Origin: WQUF01 sp031549525
Lineage (GTDB): Bacteria > Bacillota > Clostridia > Clostridiales > Clostridiaceae
Assembly: GCA_031549525.1 (NCBI GenBank)
Contig: JAVBPQ010000023.1
Coordinates: 18,746-82,745 of the forward strand
DNA: 64,000 bases
Direction: 5' to 3'
The position numbers were made by a program, and so were the translations under genes. This document shows positions 17,433-25,759 of the stretch, in pieces. Under the pieces are notes generated by a model, which ran no database searches, was not told the DNA's origin, and saw only the letters and a program-made list of their open reading frames with translations. The stretch's first letter is position 1. Each line of letters starts with the position of its first letter.

Positions 17433-18638
17433 TTGAAAAAAATATTATCATTAAATTTTGATATAAAACGTTATTTTATATTTACTTTTTTATTTTATAT
17501 ATCATCTGGAGCATTTGATGTGTTGATTGGGCTTTATATGATAAGCATAGGATATAAGGAAGACTTTGTAGGCACTATTTTTGGAGCAAGGGTCATGACT
17601 ATGGCATTTTTTTCAATTATAGCAGGAATACTTGCAAAAAGGTGGGGATATGCTGTATGTTTAAGACTTGCATCATTGCTTTCTTTTATAGGTTGCTTGA
17701 TACAAGTTATTTTTTTTAGTAAAATTGCTATAATTTTAGGAGCTATTCTATTTGGAATTGGACTTATATTCGTGGCAATTGTTGAAGGACCTTATATAAT
17801 GGAGAATTCTCCTAGTAAGACTCAAGTTAAGATGTTTAGTTATAATTATTCTGTTATAATGGTAGCTTTGATTATAGGCACATTTTTTTCAGGGATAGTG
17901 AGTGATATTTTTAAGATTAGATTTAATTACAGCGAAAGTTTAAAGATATCCATGTTAATTTTTACGACTTTATCTTTCACATCTTTAATACCTGCTTTTT
18001 TAATTAAAACTCAAAATAGAACTTTGGAAACAAAGGATGAAGATAAAATTCATTATAGAGATTATAAAAATTTAAAATCTGGAAAATGGTTATTAGCATA
18101 TTTTGCTTTTATGGGTTTTTCAGCAGGTTCTTCCTTGCCATTTTATAATATATTTTTTAAGAGTAAGTTTCAAATAGAGGAATACCAATTGAGTGCATTA
18201 TATTCAATAAGCCAAGGTGCTATTATTGTAGCAACCCTTGCTGTTCCATATTTACTTAGATGGATAAAGAGAAAGGATCTTTTGATGTTATGTCAAATTG
18301 CAGCAATCCCCTTTTTGTTTCTTATCATCATATCTAAAATTATGCCTGTTGCTGCCATGTCATTTATCATAAGGCATATGCTAGTAAATATGATGTATCC
18401 TTTGGTTATGAACTTTAGCCTTCAGGTGGTTCAAGATAAAGTTAAAACCTTATTTATAAGCTTTATAAAATTATTTGAATCCCTATTTAGAAGTACAGGT
18501 TCTTATTTCGCAGGGTGGTTTATGAGCAAATTTATGTATGAGTATACATTTTTTATATCTTTAGCATTTTTTATAATAGCTGTGCTGCTTTTAAGAAAGT
18601 CATTAAAAAGTCATACAATAAAGAAGGATGAAGCTTAA
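17433..18638 (+). CDS. Major facilitator superfamily transporter
   Basis: 401-residue polytopic membrane protein with about 11-12 hydrophobic segments split by a charged central loop (about residues 188-215, TKDEDKIHYRDYK), the MFS 6+6 layout. It starts at TTG with GGGGGT seven bases upstream; no better ATG is available. Its substrate is not evident. Next to peptidase and arginine genes, an amino-acid, peptide or efflux role is possible. It converges on argF across a shared terminator. Confidence 0.8.
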   Translation: MKKILSLNFDIKRYFIFTFLFYISSGAFDVLIGLYMISIGYKEDFVGTIFGARVMTMAFFSIIAGILAKRWGYAVCLRLASLLSFIGCLIQVIFFSKIAIILGAILFGIGLIFVAIVEGPYIMENSPSKTQVKMFSYNYSVIMVALIIGTFFSGIVSDIFKIRFNYSESLKISMLIFTTLSFTSLIPAFLIKTQNRTLETKDEDKIHYRDYKNLKSGKWLLAYFAFMGFSAGSSLPFYNIFFKSKFQIEEYQLSALYSISQGAIIVATLAVPYLLRWIKRKDLLMLCQIAAIPFLFLIIISKIMPVAAMSFIIRHMLVNMMYPLVMNFSLQVVQDKVKTLFISFIKLFESLFRSTGSYFAGWFMSKFMYEYTFFISLAFFIIAVLLLRKSLKSHTIKKDEA

Positions 18639-18653
18639 ACCTCATCCTTTTTT
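18624..18653. terminator. Bidirectional terminator between the MFS gene and argF
   Basis: 8-bp stem AAGGATGA (18624-18631) / TCATCCTT (18642-18649), with a T-run on the right for the plus strand and an A-rich left flank (AATAAAG) serving the minus strand. It overlaps the 3' end of the MFS gene and lies just past the argF stop. Confidence 0.8.
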
Positions 18654-18655
18654 CT

Positions 18656-19648
18656 TTATTTGCCAATGGTTGCAACCATAACCGCTTTAATGGTGTGCAT
18701 GCGATTTTCAGCTTCGTCAAATACCTTTGAGTGCTTGCTTCTAAAAACCTCATCAGTTACTTCTCTTATATCGTATCCTAATTCTTTTTGCTCCTTTGCC
18801 ATCTTAGTTTCAAAATCGTGGAATGCAGGTAAGCAGTGGAGGAAAAGTACATCAGGATTTTCGGTAGCATTTAACATTTCCATTGTAATTTGGTAAGGAG
18901 ATAGCCTTTCAACATACTCCTTAACCTTATCCTCTTCGCCCATAGAAACCCACACATCGCTGCATAGGACATCTGCACCCTTAAGACAAGATGGATCATG
19001 ACAAATTTCAATCTTAGCACCTGAGAGAGATGCAGCTTTGTTTGCTTTAATAAGCACATCTTCATCAATCTTTAATTCAGAAGGACCATAAGCCACAAAA
19101 TGCATTCCCATCTTTGCACATCCATACATCCAGGCATAAGCCATGTTGTTTCTTATATCGCCACAGAAAACCACTTTGCATTTACTTAGAGGTTTATTAA
19201 CATGCTCTTCAATGGTCATAAAGTCCGCTAAAATCTGTGTAGGATGATCTACATCTGTTAAGCCGTTCCAAACAGGAATACCAGAAAACTTTGCTAGGTT
19301 TTCTACAACTGATTGTTCAAAGCCACGGTATTCAATGCCATCGTAAAATCTTCCTAAAACCTTAGCGCTATCCTCTAAAGATTCCTTTTTGCCCATATGG
19401 GAGCTTCCATAATCTAAAAAGGTAACATGAGCTCCTTCATCAAAAGCTGCAACTTCAAAAGCACACCTTGTACGGGTGGAAGCTTTTTCAAACAGCAAAA
19501 CTATATTTTTATCTTTTAATAAATAATTATATATTCCAGTTCTTTTCTTTTTCTTTAAATCATGAGATAGATCTATTAAATATCGTATCTCTTCCTTGCT
19601 AAAATCCATCAGTGTTAAAAAACTTCTTCCTTTTAAATTTACTGCCAT
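18656..19648 (-). CDS. argF: Ornithine carbamoyltransferase
   Basis: Interconverts ornithine plus carbamoyl phosphate with citrulline. 330 residues, normal length. The carbamoyl-phosphate motif STRTR is at 57-61, and HCLPAFHD (ornithine/active-site loop) lies in the C-terminal half. The open frame begins 14 codons earlier, but GGAGG at about 19656-19660 (read on the minus strand) is 7 bases from the ATG at 19648. Being last in an operon that starts with arginine deiminase, it most likely works catabolically (the role often named arcB), making carbamoyl phosphate from citrulline. No carbamate kinase gene is in the window. Confidence 0.95.
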   Translation of the reverse strand: MAVNLKGRSFLTLMDFSKEEIRYLIDLSHDLKKKKRTGIYNYLLKDKNIVLLFEKASTRTRCAFEVAAFDEGAHVTFLDYGSSHMGKKESLEDSAKVLGRFYDGIEYRGFEQSVVENLAKFSGIPVWNGLTDVDHPTQILADFMTIEEHVNKPLSKCKVVFCGDIRNNMAYAWMYGCAKMGMHFVAYGPSELKIDEDVLIKANKAASLSGAKIEICHDPSCLKGADVLCSDVWVSMGEEDKVKEYVERLSPYQITMEMLNATENPDVLFLHCLPAFHDFETKMAKEQKELGYDIREVTDEVFRSKHSKVFDEAENRMHTIKAVMVATIGK

Positions 19649-19661
19649 ACAAACTCCTCCT

Positions 19662-20753
19662 TTACATAATTTTAAGGCCTTTAGCCACATTTATGATAAA
19701 ATCCTGTACATTGGTTATTATACCTACAGCACTTAAACTTCCTCTATCAGCTAGTTTATTTACAGCAAATTCAGAGACATCTATGGAATATATATATAAT
19801 GGGCGTATTATGCCATCTACTACTCTAAAAGAAGGAGTCATATTTCCAGTAGCTATTGTGTGAAGCTGTGTAGCAAGGCAGATGACAGTGGTGGCTTTTT
19901 TTACAAGATTGCGCATTTTATTTTGACCTTCATAAACATCGCCTATAACTTCAGGCAGAGGACCATCATCTCGAATTGATCCTGTAAGTATAAATGGCAC
20001 TTGTTTTTTTACAAGACCATAGATTATACCATCTTTAATGTTATGTTCCTCAATAAATTTAGGGATGGACCCACTTTTTCTTACTAAATTTATCACATCA
20101 AGATGGTGATAGTGGCCATTTGGCATGGATTTTTGTGTATATATATCTTGACCTAAAGCAGTACGTAAAAGTCCACCTTCTAAATCATGAGTAGCTAGGG
20201 CATTTCCTGAGAGAAGTCCATTTACAAAATTTTCTTCTATCATGCGCTGCATAGCAAAGCGAGCATCTTTATCAAAAGCAAAAGCAGGGCCCATGACCCA
20301 TAGTATATTGCCATTTTCTCTTTCATATTTTAAAAGCTCATAAAGCTCATCATAGTCTTTAGAGTAAGCAGTTTCTCTTGAGCGATTGCTTCTAAACACA
20401 AAATTATCATTGATTTCCTCTTTATTTAAAAACCCCTTTGTATATACATATATACCTTCTTCACAGTTTTCGCTGCGACCTAAGATTACATTATCTCCTT
20501 TTTTTATATTTCGCATCTCAAGCACATCTAAAGTTTCATCATCTCTTAAGATTACAGCACAGTCCATACGGCTCTCTTTTGCAAGGAGCCATTTTTTATC
20601 TATTTTAAAGTATTCAGGAAATATGGAGGTGCTATGATAATTATCAGGTGCAACACCATCCATCTCTGCTATTTGAGTTTTTACACAAGGTGCATCTGTA
20701 AATTTTTTTTCAAAAAAATCAGGGGGATTATATATTGGTAATTTAAACCCCAT
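19662..20753 (-). CDS. LOR/SDH-domain protein, candidate ornithine cyclodeaminase (TIGR00300-type)
   Basis: 363 residues matching the LOR/SDH bifunctional-enzyme conserved region. Archaeal members and the C-terminal half of the cyanobacterial arginine-degrading enzyme AgrE/ArgZ belong here, and these have been reported to convert ornithine to proline. Recognisable strings are DAPCVKTQIAEMDGVAPDNYHSTSIFPE at the N-terminus (positions about 17-45) and GGLLRTALGQDIYT in the middle. It is unrelated to the classical mu-crystallin-type enzyme. AGGAG is 9 bases before ATG. It lies between arcA and argF with gaps of 29 and 13 bases, which supports a role on the ornithine they produce. Substrate assignment is inference. 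Confidence 0.78.
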   Translation of the reverse strand: MGFKLPIYNPPDFFEKKFTDAPCVKTQIAEMDGVAPDNYHSTSIFPEYFKIDKKWLLAKESRMDCAVILRDDETLDVLEMRNIKKGDNVILGRSENCEEGIYVYTKGFLNKEEINDNFVFRSNRSRETAYSKDYDELYELLKYERENGNILWVMGPAFAFDKDARFAMQRMIEENFVNGLLSGNALATHDLEGGLLRTALGQDIYTQKSMPNGHYHHLDVINLVRKSGSIPKFIEEHNIKDGIIYGLVKKQVPFILTGSIRDDGPLPEVIGDVYEGQNKMRNLVKKATTVICLATQLHTIATGNMTPSFRVVDGIIRPLYIYSIDVSEFAVNKLADRGSLSAVGIITNVQDFIINVAKGLKIM

Positions 20754-20782
20754 TTTATCACGCTCCTATTTTAATAATAGAT

Positions 20783-22012
20783 TTAAAATTTATAAATTTC
20801 TCTTAAAAGAGGCATGCTCATGCAACGAGGGCCTCCTCTGCCTCTTGATAATTCAGAGCTTGGAGTAGTCAAAACCTTTACATCATTTTCTTCTAAGATT
20901 CGATTTGTTATGGTATTACGATCATATGCCACGACGACTCCTGGCGCAATACATAGTGTATTAGCCCCATCGTTCCATTGTTCACGAGCAGAGGCAACTT
21001 GATCCCGCCCTCCGCAATAGATCAATGTGCACTCATCTAATCCTAAGACCATCTTTAGAGTATCTGCCAAATTAAATGTAGATTTTTCTACTGCCAAACT
21101 ATTATCATTATTTTTTTTGATTATATAAACACCTAAATTATCAAGTATAGCAGGATGTATTGTAAACTTAGATTTATCAACCTGCGTAAATACTGTATCA
21201 AGATGCATATAAGTTCTTAAATTAGGGATATCTATAGCTAGCACAGTATGAATTTTACACTCTTCATTCTTAAAGATATTATAAGATAAAAGCTCAATAG
21301 CCTCTGGGCTTGTTCTTTGTGATAACCCTATGGCTAAAACATTTTCACTTAAATTGAGAATATCCCCTCCTTCAATACTATAAGGAGAATCATTGGTATA
21401 GTAAAGCGGCACTTTGTGTCCATACTCAGGATGATAATTAAAGATATAGCGTGAATATATAGTTTCACGATTTCTTGTAAATGAATACATATGATTCATG
21501 CTGATTCCATTGCCTATTGAAGCAAAAGGATCTCGTGTAAAATAAAGATTAGGTATAGGTTCTAAAACAAATTGAGTACTATGCGAGAGCATTTTAACAA
21601 GCGGTCCAAGGTTTGTATCAGGGAGCTCCCCTAAATTAACTCCTGACATGGTCTTTAAAATAAGCTCCTTAGCATTGTCTATGGATAACAGCAAATCTAT
21701 AAGTTTATTTCTATGGTGGAGTGCTATATTGCCGCCTTCACTTATAAAATCATTTATAAATTGTTTTTTTATTTCTATACTTTGAGATATAGTTTCTGCA
21801 GCAAGATCTTCTAAATATATGACTTCGATATTGTTTTTGCGCAAAAGATCTGCAAAATGATCATGCTCGTGCTGAGCTGCTGCAAGATATGGTATATCAT
21901 CAAACAGTAGTTGTACAAGATACTGTGGCACAAGTTGTTCAAGTTCTTGCCCAGGTCTATGCAATAATACTTTTTTCATTGGGCTTATTTCATCTGTTAC
22001 ATGTATAAGCAT
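20783..22012 (-). CDS. arcA: Arginine deiminase
   Basis: Hydrolyses arginine to citrulline and ammonia, the first step of arginine catabolism. 409 residues. Guanidino-group-modifying enzyme motifs are in order: FTRDPFASIGNG, an SIEGGDIL Glu-Gly-Gly-Asp block, HLDTVFTQVD, and the nucleophile Cys at residue 397 in GRGGPRCMSMPL. AAGGAG is 9 bases before the ATG. It heads the operon arcA - cyclodeaminase candidate - argF. A good promoter and a terminator with competing stems lie in its leader, implying regulated read-through. Confidence 0.96.
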   Translation of the reverse strand: MLIHVTDEISPMKKVLLHRPGQELEQLVPQYLVQLLFDDIPYLAAAQHEHDHFADLLRKNNIEVIYLEDLAAETISQSIEIKKQFINDFISEGGNIALHHRNKLIDLLLSIDNAKELILKTMSGVNLGELPDTNLGPLVKMLSHSTQFVLEPIPNLYFTRDPFASIGNGISMNHMYSFTRNRETIYSRYIFNYHPEYGHKVPLYYTNDSPYSIEGGDILNLSENVLAIGLSQRTSPEAIELLSYNIFKNEECKIHTVLAIDIPNLRTYMHLDTVFTQVDKSKFTIHPAILDNLGVYIIKKNNDNSLAVEKSTFNLADTLKMVLGLDECTLIYCGGRDQVASAREQWNDGANTLCIAPGVVVAYDRNTITNRILEENDVKVLTTPSSELSRGRGGPRCMSMPLLREIYKF

Positions 22013-22041
22013 GGGAAAAATCTCCTTTTTTATAGGTTTAG

Positions 22042-22073
22042 CAAAAAAATCACTAACACTTTAGCGTAGTGAT
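22042..22073 (-). terminator. Intrinsic terminator in the arcA leader (attenuator)
   Basis: Read on the minus strand: ATCACTACGC / GTG-T-TAGTGAT stem around a TAAA loop, followed directly by seven T. It lies between the arcA promoter and the arcA ribosome site, about 30 bases before the ATG, so transcripts must pass it to reach the gene. Confidence 0.75.
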
Positions 22074-22125
22074 AAATTGCCATTTTATCATTTATTTACT
22101 GTGAAAAGAAATCATAAATTGATAA
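22070..22125 (-). promoter_or_regulatory. Candidate antiterminator and anti-antiterminator stems, arcA leader
   Basis: On the minus strand, TGATAAA (22090-22084) can pair with TTTATCA (22076-22070), a perfect 7-bp stem with a 7-base loop that uses up the 5' arm of the terminator. An upstream TTATCA (22125-22120) can instead pair with TGATAA. The three alternatives are mutually exclusive. A 12-codon ORF (22091-22053) also spans the region, but has no clear ribosome site. Confidence 0.45.
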
Positions 22126-22149
22126 GATACTTTTATTATTTCCTATTTT

Positions 22150-22177
22150 ATTATATCATATAAATTATAATGTGCAA
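22150..22177 (-). promoter_or_regulatory. arcA promoter
   Basis: On the minus strand, TTGCAC (22177-22172), 16-base spacer, TATAAT (22155-22150) preceded by TGA, giving an extended -10. It predicts a leader of about 130 bases. Confidence 0.7.
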
Positions 22178-22356
22178 AAATAAGCAAGTACAAACAATTA
22201 TTAGTATATAGAACCATAGCCTTCTTTAAAAAATACTAACCATTGTAAGTGTAAATTTGAATCAAGAAGTAATTAAAACGACTTAATCGTATTAAAATAA
22301 CATTAGCATATTTACATCTATTTTGATGTTATTTTTATATTTTATACTTTTTTTTC
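22178..22356. other. AT-rich intergenic stretch, nothing assigned
   Basis: No ORF or clear signal. One small hairpin, ACGA-CTTAA-TCGT, near 22278. Confidence 0.5.
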
Positions 22357-22482
22357 AAAAAAAAGAGCATATCCTCTTACCCTCTCTTCGATTTTAAAAA
22401 GAGTGGTTGCTTTTGTAGGATTTTGCTTTGTTTAAAAACCCAATATTAAGTTTTATATATTAAAAATAAAAAACAGTTGCAA
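22357..22482 (-). ncRNA. Candidate small RNA with its own promoter and terminator
   Basis: On the minus strand, TTGCAA (22482-22477), 17-base spacer and TATATA (22459-22454) form a possible promoter. About 75 bases on, an AAGAG-CATATC-type hairpin (arms 22378-22374 and 22367-22363) is followed by eight T (22364-22357). The roughly 90-base transcript also contains a second short stem (CTCTT/AAGAG). There is no ORF with a ribosome site. No known RNA family recognised; it could be just an upstream terminator. Confidence 0.3.
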
Positions 22483-22518
22483 AACTAACTTTAAAATTAA
22501 TTTTAACAACAGTTTTTT
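22468..22518 (-). terminator. Terminator of the comM-yraN unit
   Basis: Long hairpin with AAAAAACTGTTG / CAACTGTTTTTT arms on the minus strand (22518-22507 and 22479-22468; one mismatch), ending in a T-run. It lies about 80 bases past the yraN stop. The A/T flanks make it symmetrical, so it could act in both directions. Confidence 0.6.
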
Positions 22519-22595
22519 AAAATTATATATTTAAATTTTATCATCAGGGCATTACAGTTAAAGAAGGTCATTTTTCCTATTATTATTGTAATTTT

Positions 22596-22985
22596 CTATA
22601 GGTCGCAGTAAAATGCATCTTTAATGAGTTTTATTGAATAGTTGCCTATATCTTTATGAAATATCAACTCAACCACATCAAACCGTGCATTATATTTTGT
22701 GAGTTTTTTCTTTAAAAGATACAGTTGAGCTACATGTGCGATTTTTTTTTGCTTAAACAGTGTAACTGATTCAGCAGGGCTTGAATATATGTTTCCAAAT
22801 CTTGTTTTGACTTCTACAAAACAAATAAACTCTTGATCTTTTGCAATAATATCAATTTCACCATATATCTTTTCAAACTTGCATCTAAAATTTTTTTCAA
22901 GAATAGTATATCCTCTATATAACAAAAAGCTCTGTGCTAAACTTTCACCTAGGTCTCCAAGTTGTTTTTTATTATGAGAAATCAT
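22596..22985 (-). CDS. yraN: UPF0102 / YraN-family endonuclease-like protein
   Basis: About 129 residues from ATG 22985. It has the restriction-endonuclease-like fold signature of the YraN family: GDLGESLAQSFL at the N-terminus, then E(I)DIIAKD and FVEVKTR, which together form the D-ExK pattern. The function is unknown; DNA recombination or uptake has been suggested for the family because it lies beside comM and dprA, as here. The open frame extends 18 codons upstream, but those residues do not match the family and AAGGA is 12 bases from the chosen ATG. Confidence 0.88.
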   Translation of the reverse strand: MISHNKKQLGDLGESLAQSFLLYRGYTILEKNFRCKFEKIYGEIDIIAKDQEFICFVEVKTRFGNIYSSPAESVTLFKQKKIAHVAQLYLLKKKLTKYNARFDVVELIFHKDIGNYSIKLIKDAFYCDL

Positions 22986-23076
22986 GATTATTATCAATCC
23001 TTGCCATATTAATTTTGTTGTAATAATTATATCATGCATAACTTTTTATTTCTAACTATAATAAAATATTTGTAAT

Positions 23077-24570
23077 TTATATAGATACCCTATAACTTAA
23101 AGCTTCAACTATATGATTTTTTCTTATAAAATCTTCGTCATAAAGATCAGATATAGTTCTTGAAACTTTGATTATATTGTTAAAGCATCTTAAAGAAAAG
23201 CCAAAATCCCTATACAGCTCTTTTAGAAATTTTTCACTCTCATTATCTAAATTGCAATAATCATATAATATATCACCAGTTAATTGGCTGTTATATTTTA
23301 TGTTAAGGTTTTTAAATCTTAATTTTTGCCTATCGCGTGCATTTATAACCCTTTGTTTTATCTCATTACCTGAATTTTCAGATCTCTTCTTCTTTAATTC
23401 ATCAAATGATATGCTAGAAACGCTAAGGGCAAGATCAAATCTATCAAGTATTGGTCCTGACAGCTTTTTTAAGTGATTTTTTATTTCTCCTTCACTACAT
23501 GTACACTTTTTAACGGTAGATCCAAAATATCCACATAAACAAGGATTTAATGCAGCAATTAAGAGAAAATTAGAAGGATAAGATATATTTCCATAGGACT
23601 TTGAGAGTTTTATAACATTATCTTCTATAGGTTGTCTTAATACCTCTATTGTATCTTTTTTAAATTCAAGTATTTCATCTAAAAACAACACTCCATTGTG
23701 TGCTAAGCTGATTTCCCCTGGATTTAATGAATTGCCTCCTCCTGTCATTGCTATTGGAGTAGTAGTATGATGAGGGTCTCTAAATGGAGGAGAAAATGAG
23801 AGCCTTGTATTATCTTTTAAAAGTCCCATGATACTATATATTTTACTAACTTCTATAGCTTCTTCTTTAGTTAAATCTGGAAGTATAGAACAGATAGATC
23901 TTGCAAGCATAGTCTTTCCAGAACCAGGAGATCCTATCATCAAAAGAGGGTGTTTGCCTGCTGCAGATATCTCCAAAGCTCTTTTTGCAAATTGATGACC
24001 AAAGATTGATGAAATATCTATATTATAATTTTTATTATTGCTTTTGATATTCTCCTTTAAATATATCTTTTTTAGTCCACTTTTAAAGTCTTTTAAATGC
24101 TTTATAGGATAAAAACTAATATCATTTAGTATGGAACATTCTTTAAGATTATTAATTGGAAGTACAATATCTTTGATGTTTTGCTGGAATGACTCTATAA
24201 CCATTGGAAGAGCACCCTTAACAAATTTAACTTCACCTGATAAGGATAATTCACCTATAAACATTTTATTTTTAGTATCTATTTTTATTTGATTAGAAGC
24301 TAACAAAATGGCAACTGCTATTGCGACATCAAAATGGGTTCCAACTTTTTTAATATTGCCTGGAGAAAGATTGACTATTATTTTACCAATGGGAAAGATA
24401 AATCCAGAGTTTATAATTGCACATTTCACTCTTTCTTTAGATTCTTTTACTGCAACATCACCAAGACCTACTATATTAAATGTTGGAAGACCATTTGAAA
24501 TATGAACCTCTACTTTGATTATAAATCCGTTTATTCCTAAAAATGTTGAACTACACAATTCTTGATACAT
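23077..24570 (-). CDS. comM: YifB/ComM-family Mg-chelatase-like AAA+ ATPase
   Basis: 497 residues. An N-terminal ChlI-like (Lon S5-type) domain, then AAA+ motifs: Walker A GSPGSGKT near residue 215, Walker B VLFLDEILEF near 290, and a C-terminal Mg-chelatase helical domain. In naturally competent bacteria ComM is a branch-migration helicase for integrating incoming DNA; its role in clostridia is less clear. The open frame begins at a GTG that overlaps the ribosome site, so ATG 24570 with GAGGTG 7 bases upstream is preferred. Divergent from dprA and upstream of yraN on the same strand. Confidence 0.92.
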   Translation of the reverse strand: MYQELCSSTFLGINGFIIKVEVHISNGLPTFNIVGLGDVAVKESKERVKCAIINSGFIFPIGKIIVNLSPGNIKKVGTHFDVAIAVAILLASNQIKIDTKNKMFIGELSLSGEVKFVKGALPMVIESFQQNIKDIVLPINNLKECSILNDISFYPIKHLKDFKSGLKKIYLKENIKSNNKNYNIDISSIFGHQFAKRALEISAAGKHPLLMIGSPGSGKTMLARSICSILPDLTKEEAIEVSKIYSIMGLLKDNTRLSFSPPFRDPHHTTTPIAMTGGGNSLNPGEISLAHNGVLFLDEILEFKKDTIEVLRQPIEDNVIKLSKSYGNISYPSNFLLIAALNPCLCGYFGSTVKKCTCSEGEIKNHLKKLSGPILDRFDLALSVSSISFDELKKKRSENSGNEIKQRVINARDRQKLRFKNLNIKYNSQLTGDILYDYCNLDNESEKFLKELYRDFGFSLRCFNNIIKVSRTISDLYDEDFIRKNHIVEALSYRVSI

Positions 24571-24698
24571 TTTTTTCACCTCTTATATGAAAATATTGAC
24601 AGCTTAATTTTTTTTAAACATGAAAATAAGAATATTAAGGATGAATGTGGAAATAATTTTAAAAACAAATTAAGAGTATTTAAGGAGTATTGGAAATA

Positions 24699-25718
24699 AT
24701 GTACAAAGAAAAGGCTGTTTTCGCATTAGTAGAATTAAATAATGCAAAAAAATTGGAATTATTAGAATCAAAAAACGATTTAAAAGATATAATTTTAAAA
24801 AATATTCCTAAAGAATTGATCCCTAAAGAGGATAAAATAGAAGATTTTCAAAAATACTTAAATGAAAAACAAATAAATTTTACTGTTTTTGGAGAAGATA
24901 ATTATCCTGATAAACTAAAAGATATACCTTATCCTCCTGCAGTTTTATACTATAAAGGAGATTTAACCCTTACGCAAAGTCAATGTTGCGCTATTGTAGG
25001 ATCAAGAAAATGCTCCTATTATGGAAGTGCTGTCACAAAATCTATATCAAATCATATATCTAAGATGGATATAACTATAGTAAGTGGTGCAGCAAAGGGA
25101 ATAGATGCAATAGCTCATAAAGCAGCTATTGGCAATAAAAAGAAGACAATAGCTGTTTTAGGCTGTGGAATAGATATTTATTATCCAATGGAAAACAAAG
25201 GTTTAATAAATAAGATAGCAGAAGATGGTTTACTTATCAGTGAATTTCCAATTGGTTATCCACCGCTTCCTAAAAATTTTCCTCAAAGAAACAGGATAAT
25301 AAGTGCTCTAAGCCGTATTATAATAGTTACAGAAGCTACTTCTAAAAGCGGTTCTCTATACACTGCAGATTTTGCACTTGAACTTAACAAAGATGTTATG
25401 GCGGTTCCTGGAAATATAAGCGAAGATAATTATAAAGGGTGTAATAACTTAATAAGAGAAGGAGCATTGGTATATACATCAAATGAAGATCTCAATGTAT
25501 ATTTTGGAAAAGATGTAAAAGAAGATGAAAGCCTTCTCTCAGATGATGAAAAAAAATTATTGAAAATTATAAATTTTACTCCAAAGCACTTAGAGAATAT
25601 AAAAGAATCCAGTAAGATTGATTATGAAAAATTAAATATATTACTGCTAAATTTACAATTTAAAAATAAAATTACTTGTATTATAGGTAATTATTATGTA
25701 AAATGTGTTAATGAATAA
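24699..25718 (+). CDS. dprA: DNA-processing protein DprA (Smf)
   Basis: 339 residues. The Rossmann-like DNA_processg_A domain is clear: GSRKCSYYGS, SGAAKGIDAIAHKAA, GCGIDIYYPMEN and FPQRNRIIS. A C-terminal winged-helix-like segment follows (from about residue 285). DprA protects incoming single-stranded DNA and loads RecA. The N-terminal helix-hairpin-helix part is short and divergent. An in-frame TTG at 24690 is only two bases from AAGGAG; the ATG at 24699 (11 bases) is preferred. Followed by topA as in most Firmicutes. Confidence 0.93.
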   Translation: MYKEKAVFALVELNNAKKLELLESKNDLKDIILKNIPKELIPKEDKIEDFQKYLNEKQINFTVFGEDNYPDKLKDIPYPPAVLYYKGDLTLTQSQCCAIVGSRKCSYYGSAVTKSISNHISKMDITIVSGAAKGIDAIAHKAAIGNKKKTIAVLGCGIDIYYPMENKGLINKIAEDGLLISEFPIGYPPLPKNFPQRNRIISALSRIIIVTEATSKSGSLYTADFALELNKDVMAVPGNISEDNYKGCNNLIREGALVYTSNEDLNVYFGKDVKEDESLLSDDEKKLLKIINFTPKHLENIKESSKIDYEKLNILLLNLQFKNKITCIIGNYYVKCVNE

Positions 25719-25726
25719 CCTTTTTT

Positions 25727-25759
25727 AGGGGGTGAATACTGAGAAATCGGTGTTTTATG
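25727..25759 (+). promoter_or_regulatory. topA ribosome site split from its ATG by a GAAA-tetraloop hairpin
   Basis: AGGGGGTG (25727-25734) is followed at once by AATACTGA-GAAA-TCGGTGTT (25735-25754), an 8-bp stem with two G-U pairs and a GNRA loop, then TT and the topA ATG. In linear distance the Shine-Dalgarno is too far (about 24 bases); with the hairpin folded the gap is about 4 bases. Confidence 0.5.

Noticed and set aside
22053..22091. 12-codon arcA leader peptide
   Set aside because: No ribosome site and no arginine codons; more likely a by-product of the stems.
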